From JBBQZO01 sp038207625 (lineage in GTDB: Bacteria > Pseudomonadota > Gammaproteobacteria > Burkholderiales > Burkholderiaceae_D): 64,000 bases of DNA. The position numbers were made by a program, and so were the translations under genes. The notes beneath the pieces are model-generated. The model was not told the origin of the DNA, ran no database searches, and was given only the letters and a program-made list of their open reading frames with translations. Of the stretch, positions 9,078-17,143 are shown piece after piece (within the stretch, counting starts at the first letter, position 1; the number at the start of each line of letters is the position of its first letter). The stretch covers positions 1-64,000 of the forward strand of contig JBBQZO010000003.1 of assembly GCA_038207625.1 (NCBI GenBank). The letters are read 5' to 3'.

Positions 9078-11243
9078 TCAGAACGCGCGGGCGTAACGCA
9101 CACCCATCAGCACATCCTTGGGCGCGGCCACGTCGTGGCCCGGATGCAGGCGCAGCATCAGCCCACCGGACAGCTTGCCCTGGCGGCCCAGCGGGCGGGT
9201 ATAACTCATTTCGAGATCGTGTTCGGTCGCGCTGGGACGCAGATTGAGCAGGCGCGTGCCATCACTGAGCACGCCGTTGTCGTCCTGCGCCAGCGCACCG
9301 GTCAGGCTCAGTGCTCCCTGAGTCACCTTGGCCGGCATCGACCAGCTCAGGCCAAAACGGTCAGCCTTGTCCCACACGCCGCGCGCCGACCAGCCCACGC
9401 TGGCCGAGACGGTTTTCACCGACGACACGTTCGACACCAGACTGTTGGTATTGCTAAAGCCGGCCGTGCGTCCGACCGAAGCCATGCCCACCAGCGCCAT
9501 CGTCGGGGTCAGCGAATACGCGGCCGACACTGACGCGAACGCGGTGCGGCTGGGCGCGTTCAGCGCCAGCGCCTCGCTCTGCTGGCTCCCCAGCAAGGAG
9601 CCGTGCTCGCGCAGCACGCCGACGTTGACGATCGCCAGCACGGGGCCGAAACGCTGTTCGAGCTCGGCGCTGCTGAGCGACCGGTGCGCGCCGGCCGCCA
9701 TCGTTTGCACCAGCGCATCGCGCTCATCGGCTTCGCGCAGCACGCCCACGCGCAGTTGCCCGCCCTGCCCGAACGGGATCGAAAAGCCGCTATGGCGCGC
9801 CTCATGCACCATCGTGAAATAAGGCGCGTTGAACTTGGCTTTGCCGCTGACGGACCAGGGCGCCAGCTTGGCCGCCGACAGCCCGAAAAAATGGTCGCTC
9901 ATCGAGCCGGCGCCAAAGCCGACCGTGGCGCCGCTGGCCAGCCGGTTCGACCAGGCCAGCCGACCATCGGCGCCGACGGCCAGGCTTTGCTGGCCCTGCA
10001 CCTTCTCGACCAGCCCGTCCTGGTGTTCAATGCCGTCAAACAGCATCCGCGCGGTGCTGTGCGCCGGCGCGGCCGATTGAATATTTTTCGCCACATCGAC
10101 GCTGAAACCCCGTCCGAACTGGTCCACCGCGGTGATGCCCAGCGCTGTCGTGCCGATCGAACCGGTACCACTGAGCATGACCGCCCCGCTGAGCGTGAAC
10201 TGTCGGGCGCCGACCGGGGTGAGCACGCTGCCGATCGGACCGAGCGACTTGGCGACATTGATCAAGCCCCAGCCATAGACGGGATCGGGACGGCTGTCGG
10301 TGGCGCTGCCTAGCCGGGTCGCGCTCTTGAAAATGATCTGGCTGATCTGGCTGGCCCCCAAAAATTGCCACGCACTCTTGATCAGCGCCGCCTGTCCCGC
10401 CACCTGCGGCGCGGCCATCGAGGTGCCGCTCAAGCTTGCATACTGGCCATTCAGATAGCTGGTGGTGACGTTGACGCCCGGCGCCACGACGAACCACGCG
10501 GCCGTCTCGGCGCCATAGTTGGAAAACCTGGCCAGCCGGTTGTTCGCGTCGACCGCGCCGACCACGATGATCTGCCCGTTGGCCCAGCCGGCGCTGGCAT
10601 AGCGGGCCGGCCACGACACGCTGGCGCGCCCGTCATTGCCGGCCGCGATGGTAAACAGCACGCCCTGGTTGACGCCATTGCGCAGCGGCGCCGGATTGCT
10701 CGGTGTGCTGCCGGCCAGCGACAGATTGATGATCGGCACCCGCGCGCTGTTGACCAGCCAGTGGATACCGGCGCTGATGCGCGCGTCCGCACTGTAGCCG
10801 CTGGCGTCGAACACTTTCGCGACCGCCAGGCTGGCGCCCGGCGCCACCCCGCTCACCGGCGCGCCCCTGGCCGTGCTGCCGGCGATCAGCCCGGCCACTG
10901 CGGTGCCGTGGCCCTGCGCATCGGCGACTCTGGCGCTGACGTCGAACGCGCTGTAGCTGGCGCCGATTTGGCCGGCCAGTTCGACATGCGCGACGTCGGC
11001 CCCGGTGTCGGCCACGCCGACGCGCACGCCGCGCCCGTTGAACATGCCCAGCTGATTCGCGTACGGCAAAGTGATCTGGTCCTGCCAGCGCTGATAAGCG
11101 CGGGTTGTGCGCTCGACCGGCGTGGGCAGCGCCTGCCCCAAGAACGCCGCCGCGCTTGTCCCGCCCGGCACCGCTGGCTGCGCCCCCTGGGCCCAACCGG
11201 GCCAACTGCTGGCCAGGGAAATCAGCAGGGCGGTCGTGTTCAT
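9078..11243 (-). CDS. S8 subtilisin-like protease with C-terminal barrel-like domain
   Basis: The 721-residue product starts with a short signal (cut near WAQG) and carries the complete subtilase triad: Asp79 in VADTGAD, His112 in GHGTAVAG and Ser275 in SGTSMAAPQ. The catalytic domain spans about residues 60-390. The remaining 330 residues have alternating polar/hydrophobic strands, many Gly and aromatic residues, and end in phenylalanine (VRYARAF), like outer-membrane autotransporter barrels such as those of SphB1/NalP-type proteases. I infer surface display or self-secretion. The start at 11243 is chosen from AAGGAC eight bases upstream and the signal peptide; the frame is open further upstream to 11390. 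Confidence 0.85.
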   Translation of the reverse strand: MNTTALLISLASSWPGWAQGAQPAVPGGTSAAAFLGQALPTPVERTTRAYQRWQDQITLPYANQLGMFNGRGVRVGVADTGADVAHVELAGQIGASYSAFDVSARVADAQGHGTAVAGLIAGSTARGAPVSGVAPGASLAVAKVFDASGYSADARISAGIHWLVNSARVPIINLSLAGSTPSNPAPLRNGVNQGVLFTIAAGNDGRASVSWPARYASAGWANGQIIVVGAVDANNRLARFSNYGAETAAWFVVAPGVNVTTSYLNGQYASLSGTSMAAPQVAGQAALIKSAWQFLGASQISQIIFKSATRLGSATDSRPDPVYGWGLINVAKSLGPIGSVLTPVGARQFTLSGAVMLSGTGSIGTTALGITAVDQFGRGFSVDVAKNIQSAAPAHSTARMLFDGIEHQDGLVEKVQGQQSLAVGADGRLAWSNRLASGATVGFGAGSMSDHFFGLSAAKLAPWSVSGKAKFNAPYFTMVHEARHSGFSIPFGQGGQLRVGVLREADERDALVQTMAAGAHRSLSSAELEQRFGPVLAIVNVGVLREHGSLLGSQQSEALALNAPSRTAFASVSAAYSLTPTMALVGMASVGRTAGFSNTNSLVSNVSSVKTVSASVGWSARGVWDKADRFGLSWSMPAKVTQGALSLTGALAQDDNGVLSDGTRLLNLRPSATEHDLEMSYTRPLGRQGKLSGGLMLRLHPGHDVAAPKDVLMGVRYARAF

Positions 11244-11450
11244 GATCTGTGTCCTTGACAACGTATGCGGCGTAACATTTCTCAGCTTAGCATCGTTTTT
11301 CCATGAGGCAATATCGAAACATCCATATTCGAGAAAATTATCAATTCCCCTGCCGACACGGCTTGACGCGGCCTGGCGTGGCACTGGCAAGCTCGGCGCG
11401 ACTACGGCCGGTCAGCGTCGTACCTGACGTCACACTGGGATTGCGGGCAA

Positions 11451-11480
11451 CAAAAAACCCGCACGCGGCGGGTTGTTTTC
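11451..11480 (-). terminator. Terminator of the PEP-CTERM gene
   Basis: AACCCGC (11456-11462) pairs with GCGGGTT (11468-11474). On the minus strand the stem is followed by TTTTTTG, so it ends the gene at 11496-12083. Confidence 0.8.
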
Positions 11481-11495
11481 CAAGCTCAACAATCA

Positions 11496-12083
11496 TCAGG
11501 CCTTGCGACGACGTTTTGCCATGCAGCCCAGCAAACCCAGACCAGCCAGCAGCATTGCGTAGCTCTCCGGTTCCGGCACAGGGTCCATCGAATTCAAGGC
11601 GATGTCGTCAACCAGGAAATTGCCGCCGGTCGTAGGCGTGATGGTCAAGGTGTCGATGGCGGAAAAATTGCCGACGAAGTTGACCCACTCCATGTTCACC
11701 GTGCCGCTGACCGAACCGACGTCCACACCGTTGAGGCTACCGGTGACGGTCATCGTGGAGGCGCTGCCGAACCATGACTTCAACCACAAATTTTCAAAAG
11801 AAAATGTGCCGCCGGCGGCCAAGGTAATCACACCTGCCCCGCCATAGTTATTCAAGGCGGCAAAAGTGCCGCTGTGAGCGGGTCCGGTGCCGGACCACGA
11901 TCCTGCGGGCCCGACGTCGATATTGTCCATCGTGTGGCTAAAAATAAAACCATCGATGGGATAGTCGAGCGCGTTGTAGGTTCCCGGCGTGCCAGACGCT
12001 TCGAAGTCAATCGTCGTCGCCTGTGCCTGCAGCGAGGTCAGTGCCAGAAGTGAACTAATGGCCAGCAAATTCAAGAATTTCAT
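11496..12083 (-). CDS. PEP-CTERM sorting domain protein
   Basis: A 195-residue exported protein with an N-terminal signal (MKFLNLLAISSLLALTSL, cut near AQA) and a textbook C-terminal sorting tail: VPEPESYAM, a hydrophobic helix LLAGLGLLG and a basic end KRRRKA. Such tails are processed by exosortase and are typical of exopolysaccharide-producing Gram-negatives. The middle is Gly/Thr/Ser-rich beta-type sequence with no catalytic motif I recognise. AGGAAAA precedes the chosen ATG; an upstream in-frame start at 12116 would spoil the signal peptide. It has its own terminator and no operon partner. Confidence 0.88.
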   Translation of the reverse strand: MKFLNLLAISSLLALTSLQAQATTIDFEASGTPGTYNALDYPIDGFIFSHTMDNIDVGPAGSWSGTGPAHSGTFAALNNYGGAGVITLAAGGTFSFENLWLKSWFGSASTMTVTGSLNGVDVGSVSGTVNMEWVNFVGNFSAIDTLTITPTTGGNFLVDDIALNSMDPVPEPESYAMLLAGLGLLGCMAKRRRKA

Positions 12084-12329
12084 TGTTTTCCTCGTTAATG
12101 ATGATGAAAAAATCATAGTAGTGTAATTAAGACATTTAATTTTAACATCGCTTTTTATTTCGGTCTAGCCGAGGTGCTTGAAAAGACCGTGTACGCCCGG
12201 CACGTCCTGGGTGTCGTTACTGAGAGTGCGGCGAAGCCGGCGAGTCGGCGCGCAAATTGTGCGGAGGGGCGCGCGAAAACTCGGTAAACTGCTGAGATCG
12301 ATCACCACAACAAGTTGTACGAGGAAAAC

Positions 12330-12557
12330 ATGCAGACACTGAGTTTTGACCTGGCCGGCGAATTCGTCGAATTGAATCAACTATTGAAATTGTCCGGCCT
12401 GTGCGACAGCGGCGGAGCCGGCAAGGTGATGGTGGCCAGCGGGGTCGTCAAGGTCGATGGCAAGAAGGAATTGCGCAAGACCTGCAAAGTGCGCGCCGGT
12501 CAACTGGTGTCGGTGGGCGACGTGCGCATCACGGTGCTGGGCGCACCCGGCGCCTGA
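12330..12557 (+). CDS. RNA-binding S4 domain protein, YbcJ-like
   Basis: A 75-residue protein that is essentially one S4 fold. The segments VELNQLLKLSGLCDSGG, VASGVVKVDGKKELRKTCKV and the final GDVRITVL match the YbcJ/S4-like family, which binds structured RNA. The start at 12330 follows GAGG by seven bases; a start at 12315 is possible but lies upstream of that site. Exact RNA target unknown. Confidence 0.88.
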   Translation: MQTLSFDLAGEFVELNQLLKLSGLCDSGGAGKVMVASGVVKVDGKKELRKTCKVRAGQLVSVGDVRITVLGAPGA

Positions 12558-12728
12558 GGTGTGCGAACCAGACCTTTTTCTGCAGCTGATTTCTTGTTTT
12601 TCGGCAATATTCAACTAAGCTGAGACTAAGCGGTCGGGGATGGTGGCTCGTTTGTGTTGGCGCAAACATCCGCCCCCTGTGTTGTCTATATTGTATGAAT
12701 GATATTTAAATGGTTGAAGGTGGCCGCC

Positions 12729-13013
12729 ATGAACAATCCCGAACACAGCCAGCATAACCAGGAACAACTCATCGGCGATTTGCGGCTGGTCATCGCGAAC
12801 GCGCAAGAGTTGCTCAAAAACACCAATGCGTATGTCAGTCCGCACTATCAGAGTGCGCGCGCCAAGCTTGCGTTGGCGCTGCGCGATGCCACCGATGAAC
12901 TGTCGCGCTTCGAAGATGCGCAGTTGGGGCGCATGATCGAGGCCAGCCGCCTCGCCAGCGAGCAGCATGGCGAACTGGGCGGCGAAGCGCGCATCCTGCG
13001 CGCCTTCAGATAA
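12729..13013 (+). CDS. DUF883 (ElaB/YqjD)-like protein lacking membrane anchor
   Basis: The 94-residue product has the family's N-terminal pattern: LIGDLRLVIANAQELLKNT followed by an amphipathic helix (ARAKLALALRDATDELSRF). ElaB/YqjD proteins bind ribosomes through this part and hold them at the inner membrane through a C-terminal glycine-rich transmembrane helix. Here the protein stops at ARILRAFR with no hydrophobic segment, so it would be soluble. AAGGTGG lies before the ATG. It is convergent with the bufferin operon. The family call is moderate because only the helical half is present. Confidence 0.6.
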   Translation: MNNPEHSQHNQEQLIGDLRLVIANAQELLKNTNAYVSPHYQSARAKLALALRDATDELSRFEDAQLGRMIEASRLASEQHGELGGEARILRAFR

Positions 13014-13025
13014 GGCCGCGATCGC

Positions 13026-13484
13026 TTAGCGCTTGCGTGCCAGCAGCGCATCGAGCGAGAAGCGGCCGGGGCCGACGGCCACCAGCACCAGCAGCAGTGC
13101 GCCCCAATAAAAATGGTCGTTGATGGCGGCAGGGCATTCAAACGTCAGCAACTGCGGATAAGACACGACCGCCATCAGGTTCACCACAAACAGGCCCAGC
13201 GCGGCCGGGCGCGACAACAAACCGACGAACAACAGTATCGGCAAGCTCAGCTCGCCCGCCGCAGCCATGTGAGCGGCCAGGTCGGGTGGCAGCACGGGAA
13301 CCTTGTATTCGTCGTGGAACAAGGCCAGCGTGGCGCTCCAGTCGCTTACCTTGACCATGCCGGCCTTGAAAAACTGCCAGCCAACAAAACAACGCAGTGC
13401 CAGGCAGAGCAAGGCGCCGCCCCATTCGGTCAGCGCGGCGTCAAACCGGGACAGTGAGCGGTGCATGGCAAGTAGTTTATTCAT
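13026..13484 (-). CDS. bufD: DoxX family membrane protein, bufferin operon (BufD-like)
   Basis: A 152-residue protein with about four membrane helices and the DoxX pattern (LCLALRCFVGWQFFKAGMVKVSDW near the first helix, LSLPILLFVGLLSRPAAL in the middle). It is the last gene of the operon, 109 bases after the fused modification enzyme. Bufferin loci described in Caulobacter carry a DoxX-type protein in this position; its role there is not settled. The ATG at 13484 is preferred, with another in frame at 13490 two codons earlier; both have only a weak A-rich ribosome site. Confidence 0.8.
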   Translation of the reverse strand: MNKLLAMHRSLSRFDAALTEWGGALLCLALRCFVGWQFFKAGMVKVSDWSATLALFHDEYKVPVLPPDLAAHMAAAGELSLPILLFVGLLSRPAALGLFVVNLMAVVSYPQLLTFECPAAINDHFYWGALLLVLVAVGPGRFSLDALLARKR

Positions 13485-13593
13485 GATCATTTTTCTTTTC
13501 GTAGCATCGATGGCAAACCGTGCGCGCCACATGGCGCCGGGCACAGAGGTATGTGTATTACTGTCAGGCGCAGGCCAGCATGGGGCCGCAGGG

Positions 13594-15252
13594 TCAGGAT
13601 GGGATGTCGAGGGCGACGACGATGCCCGTTTCCACCCAGAGCGCCAGTTGCGCGCCGACATCGAACATTTCATCGAGTTCAAAAGCGCAATCGAGTGCCG
13701 TGCCCATCGTGCTGCCACCGGCCAAGGCCGACAAGGCCGCATGCGCGCTTTGGCTCAGCGCACGCAATTCGGTGCGCCAGTGCGGGCGCGCGATCAAGCC
13801 GTAGCTCGCTACCGTCAGCGGCTCGGGCAACACCGGCTCACCCTCGCTCTGGTGCGCCAGCCACAAGGGCACGACGGCCCAGTACGACTCGATCAGGCAA
13901 CAAGCAGGATGCAGCGTCAGGCGCAGCTGCTCGAACTGCTCGGGCGTAAACGCGGTGAAGTCGGCCGCGCCCAGGCCCGTGGCGTCGCCGGCATAGTGGG
14001 CACGGTGCATTTCCCACTCCAGCCTGGCCATATCTGGCAGATACGGCAATTGCGCGACGTGGGGGAAATTGTCCAGAAAGTCGGCGAAGCGCGCGCCGAA
14101 GCGGTTCAGGTCGGCGTCGTCGGACGGATGACCCATGCCATAGGCACGCGTCAGGCCGCCGAAAAATTCCGCACCGACCAGCTGGCGCAGTACCGGATAG
14201 GCATTGCTCAGCGCCTTTTCCCAGTTGGCGCTCAGATTGCCGCGGTACAGCGCGAACCGGTCCCCGTTGTCGCTGCCGCGAAATTGTGCCAATGCGCTCG
14301 CCGTGCGCTCGGCGTCAAACAGCGCATCGCTAAATATCTGCTGACTGGCCGCGAGCGCGCCATCGCTGACGCGCTGCGAGCCTACGCTCAGTGACGGCGG
14401 CGCCGCCGCACCGACCGCGCTGGTGGCCCACAGCAGGCGTGCCTTGTCCGCTTCGCCCAACAATACCGACAGCGCAGGCACGTCGGTATCCCACTCGATC
14501 AAGGTGGGCAGCGCGCCGAAGCGCGCCAGCGCCGCCTGGTATAAGCGCCAGACCGGCTCGGCCACCGTCGCGCCGTGGTGATCGATCACCGCCTGCGCCG
14601 TCACCAGGTGGCCGGCCAGGTGGATCTCCCCGACGCTACCCGGCGCTATCGCCATCATTGCGGCCAGCGCATCTTCACCGTGGTTGCACTGATTCACATA
14701 CAGATTGTTCACGTCGAGCAGCAAGGCGCAGCCCGTGCGCTGGGCCAGCGCCGCCATGAACGCCGTCTCGCTCATCGCATCGTCGCGAAAACGCACATAG
14801 CTCGACACGTTTTCCAGCAGCAGCCTGCGGCCCAGCCGATCTTGCACCCGCTCGACACGCTCGCACAGCAAGTCCAGCGCAGCCTGGTCCAGGCACATTG
14901 GCAATAAATCATTGAGGTTGCGGTCCGACACGGCGCCCCAGCACAGGTGTTCGGACACCAGCACGGGATCGAGCTCGGCCACCAGCGCCTGTACGCGCGT
15001 CAGGTGAGCGTCGGAAAAACCGCGCGCCGAACCGAGCCCCAAGCCCACCCCGTGCAAACTGATCGGATAGTCGGCTCGCAAAGTGTGCAGTACATGCCAG
15101 TCCCAGCCGGAGCGCTCCAGATAGTTTTCGGTGTGCACTTCGAGCCAACCCAGCTTGGGCCGCTCGTCGAGAAACTGGCGGTAGTGCGGCGCGCGCAAAC
15201 CCACGCCCACGCCCAGACGGGTCAAGTCACCCGGAACAGGCGTGCGGAGCAT
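13594..15252 (-). CDS. bufBC: Fused bufferin-modifying enzyme: DUF692 oxidase + DUF2063 partner
   Basis: The 552-residue protein joins two families usually encoded by separate genes. Residues about 10-285 are a DUF692 multinuclear non-haem iron oxidase (MNIO) with the conserved ligand-type residues: VHTEN at 39-43, SLHG with His67, SEH with Glu101/His102, LLENV with Glu147, LLDVNN with Asp180, EIHLAGH with His211/His215, DHHG near 225 and EWDTD at 253-257. Residues about 305-550 are a DUF2063 domain (YRGNLSANWEKALSNAYPVL, LPDMARLEWEMH). In Caulobacter the MNIO BufB with BufC converts precursor cysteines to 5-thiooxazoles. It sits 28 bases after the precursor gene. The join looks genuine, as the frame is continuous with no stop or composition break. 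Confidence 0.9.
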   Translation of the reverse strand: MLRTPVPGDLTRLGVGVGLRAPHYRQFLDERPKLGWLEVHTENYLERSGWDWHVLHTLRADYPISLHGVGLGLGSARGFSDAHLTRVQALVAELDPVLVSEHLCWGAVSDRNLNDLLPMCLDQAALDLLCERVERVQDRLGRRLLLENVSSYVRFRDDAMSETAFMAALAQRTGCALLLDVNNLYVNQCNHGEDALAAMMAIAPGSVGEIHLAGHLVTAQAVIDHHGATVAEPVWRLYQAALARFGALPTLIEWDTDVPALSVLLGEADKARLLWATSAVGAAAPPSLSVGSQRVSDGALAASQQIFSDALFDAERTASALAQFRGSDNGDRFALYRGNLSANWEKALSNAYPVLRQLVGAEFFGGLTRAYGMGHPSDDADLNRFGARFADFLDNFPHVAQLPYLPDMARLEWEMHRAHYAGDATGLGAADFTAFTPEQFEQLRLTLHPACCLIESYWAVVPLWLAHQSEGEPVLPEPLTVASYGLIARPHWRTELRALSQSAHAALSALAGGSTMGTALDCAFELDEMFDVGAQLALWVETGIVVALDIPS

Positions 15253-15280
15253 GGCGATTCAGCCCTGACCTGGCCAGCAA

Positions 15281-15547
15281 TTACTTCGCTGCAGCCGTTT
15301 TGCCGCCGACCTTTTCGCAGCTGCCTTTGACAACGTATTTCCATTCATTGGCGCCGTTATCGACCTTGGACTGGCCAGCGCAGGAATGCGAACCGTTGCT
15401 GGTGGCGCAATCATTCTGTCCCGCTTTGGCGATGCCGTAGCATTTTTCCTGCGCTACTTTGGGCGCGTCGGCAGCGCTAGCGGCGCTGCCGGCGGCACCG
15501 CACAGGGTTGCCAGAGCGGCGGCGATCAGGGCTTGACGTTTGTTCAT
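15281..15547 (-). CDS. bufA: Bufferin precursor, DUF2282 (BufA1-like)
   Basis: An 88-residue precursor with a Sec signal peptide (cut near Ala25) and four cysteines in the mature part: Cys36 in EKCYG, Cys47 in NDCA, Cys56 in HSCAG and Cys77 in GSCEK. This spacing with the NEWKYV segment is diagnostic for DUF2282. Bufferins are ribosomally made peptides exported by Sec that bind copper after cysteines become thiooxazoles; I expect the inner cysteines to be the modified pair, by analogy only. The ATG at 15547 has GGAG eight bases upstream; further upstream frame (to 15661) lacks a signal peptide. It leads the operon bufA-bufBC-bufD. Confidence 0.92.
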   Translation of the reverse strand: MNKRQALIAAALATLCGAAGSAASAADAPKVAQEKCYGIAKAGQNDCATSNGSHSCAGQSKVDNGANEWKYVVKGSCEKVGGKTAAAK

Positions 15548-15787
15548 GTAAATCTCCAAGTGAGTAATAAGAATGTATATATACGGGCAGAACGGTGAAT
15601 TGGATGCGCACCGGGCGGCAACTGTACGATAGTCGCGCTGCGGGCGCGCTTCCTTACACATAGCGCCGATTTTTTTGCGCGATCGGGCCGGGGCCGAGCA
15701 CCGCCGGCCATACCAACGCGATTCTACTAAGTTTGCGTAGAAAAGACAGCAATTGCCCGGTATTTCTCGACGCCAAACTCCCAGACG

Positions 15788-15827
15788 AAAAAAAACCCGG
15801 CTGCCTCTGCGTTCGAGGATACCGGGT
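15788..15827 (-). terminator. Terminator of the His/Lys-rich peptide gene
   Basis: ACCCGG at 15795-15800 and CCGGGT at 15822-15827 form the outer stem with a small inner CCTC/GAGG helix. On the minus strand the stem runs into eight T residues. It insulates the upstream peptide gene from the bufferin operon. Confidence 0.75.
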
Positions 15828-15867
15828 CATTCGTGGGCACGCGTCTCAAACGCGGGCCGGCGCTGTA

Positions 15868-16056
15868 TTAGCCAGCGACTGCTGCTTTCTTGGCGTGTTT
15901 CTTGTGTGCTTTGTGTTTTGCTTTGTGGTGCGCTTTTTTAGCGTGAGGAGCAGCAGCAGCTGGCTGCTCTGGAGCGGCTGGAGCGGCTGGCGCTTGTGCA
16001 AATGCGGTACCCATAGCGAACGTGGCGGCAACGATAGCGGCGATCAATTTTTTCAT
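15868..16056 (-). CDS. Small secreted His/Lys/Ala-rich protein (Asr-like)
   Basis: This 62-residue product has a signal peptide (MKKLIAAIVAATFAMGTAFA) followed by an Ala/Pro stretch and a C-terminal block of repeated HKK/KHK motifs (seven His and many Lys within about 22 residues). The composition recalls acid-shock proteins (Asr) and small metal- or polyanion-binding peptides, but there is no definite family. AAGGA lies seven bases before the ATG and a terminator follows, so it is very probably expressed. It sits just upstream of the copper bufferin operon on the same strand, which makes metal binding an attractive but unproven idea. Confidence 0.75.
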   Translation of the reverse strand: MKKLIAAIVAATFAMGTAFAQAPAAPAAPEQPAAAAPHAKKAHHKAKHKAHKKHAKKAAVAG

Positions 16057-16288
16057 GTTAATTCCTTAGAGGTTATCCGTAAAAGCGGGTTACGTACTAT
16101 CCATAACGCGGCGCGCGGCATTTTGTTGACGCGTCCAATGAATATTTTTGGAAATATTTTTCGCTGATGCATGCGCTGGCGCATGGCCGATCGGACCGAG
16201 CGATGCATGTGGAGAAGCGGGCACGTGGCGCGAACACGCCGACGCCGCCGTCTGGTGCGGCGGCGCGCCGGACCGGCCTGATGCGCTA

Positions 16289-16489
16289 TCAGGCGGTCGT
16301 GTTGATTTTGTTGCCGAGGTGGCCGGGCAGATTCGACACCGACGGCGCCGGCGGGATCGCCTCGATCAAGGCGGTCGCCGTCGACGTTTCGATCTGCTGC
16401 GCGCGCTTGAGGATGGCCACGTCCACGTCCTGCTTGGTGCCGGTTTCCGCAATGCTGGTCGACAGCTGGGCAATACCTGTCACATCCAT
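16289..16489 (-). CDS. YjfB-family putative motility protein
   Basis: A 66-residue protein starting MDVTGIAQLSTSIAETGT and containing VDVAILKRAQQIE, the pattern of the short YjfB family associated with flagellar motility in several phyla. No signal peptide or membrane helix. CGGAGAA precedes the ATG by a few bases. A sigma-28-type promoter lies 31-57 bases upstream, which supports the motility assignment independently. Biochemical role unknown. Confidence 0.78.
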   Translation of the reverse strand: MDVTGIAQLSTSIAETGTKQDVDVAILKRAQQIETSTATALIEAIPPAPSVSNLPGHLGNKINTTA

Positions 16490-16519
16490 GTGATTCTCCG
16501 AAAGAAGGCTGATCCTCTA

Positions 16520-16546
16520 TTTACGGATCATCGGGACAATACTTTA
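16520..16546 (-). promoter_or_regulatory. Sigma-28 (FliA)-type promoter for the YjfB-like gene
   Basis: Read on the minus strand, TAAAGTAT (16546-16539) and TCCGTAAA (16527-16520) are separated by 11 bases. The -35 matches the FliA consensus TAAAGTTT at 7 of 8; the -10 matches GCCGATAA at 5 of 8 and keeps the CCG core. It overlaps the last codon of mobB. Architecture and spacing equal those of the element before fliT. Confidence 0.65.
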
Positions 16547-17080
16547 GGCCGCCAATGCCAGGCGGGCGCGCAGCCAGGCCAGCACCTGCTCCGGCGCGTT
16601 CAGGTCGAGCCAGACCAGGCCGTCGCGCACATCGTGCGGCGCCGGCGCATCCGAGGCGACGGCGACGATGTGGCGATCCTGCGGATACAGCGCGCTGTGC
16701 CCCAGCGCGGGCCGATGCACCTCCAGTTTGGGCATCGCTTCCCATTTATAGCCTTCGACCAGCGTCAGATCGGCCGGCGCCAGGCGCGCGACGTGCTCGC
16801 GCAGCGTCGGCTCGGGCGCGCCGCGCAGCTCGTGCATGACGGCAAAACGAAACGGCGACGCCACCATCACCTCGGCCGCGCCGGCGCTGCGCAGGCGCGC
16901 GCTGTCCTTGTGCGGCGGTTCGAGCAGGATGTCGTGGTGGCTGTGCTTGATGACGTTGACGCGCAAACCCTGGGCCGCCAGTTGGGCAACCAGAAATTCA
17001 AGCAAGGTGGTCTTGCCGCTGCCCGACCAGCCGACCACGCCAAGAATGGTGTCGGTCGGCGTGGAAGAAGTGCTGTGCAT
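16544..17080 (-). CDS. mobB: Molybdopterin-guanine dinucleotide biosynthesis protein MobB
   Basis: The 178-residue protein has a P-loop GWSGSGKTT at residues 17-25, a KHSHHDI segment near 45, RLRSAGA near 63 and VEGYKWE near 109, all typical of MobB. MobB is a GTP-binding accessory factor that assists MobA in attaching GMP to molybdopterin for molybdoenzymes. Length fits the family. It stands alone here; no mobA or moe genes are next to it. Its end overlaps the promoter of the downstream motility gene. Confidence 0.93.
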   Translation of the reverse strand: MHSTSSTPTDTILGVVGWSGSGKTTLLEFLVAQLAAQGLRVNVIKHSHHDILLEPPHKDSARLRSAGAAEVMVASPFRFAVMHELRGAPEPTLREHVARLAPADLTLVEGYKWEAMPKLEVHRPALGHSALYPQDRHIVAVASDAPAPHDVRDGLVWLDLNAPEQVLAWLRARLALAA

Positions 17081-17143
17081 GGCAAGGCCTTATTGTGCGG
17101 GTCATCAGTGGCGCCATTATACCCAGCGCCACCCCGACCTCGA

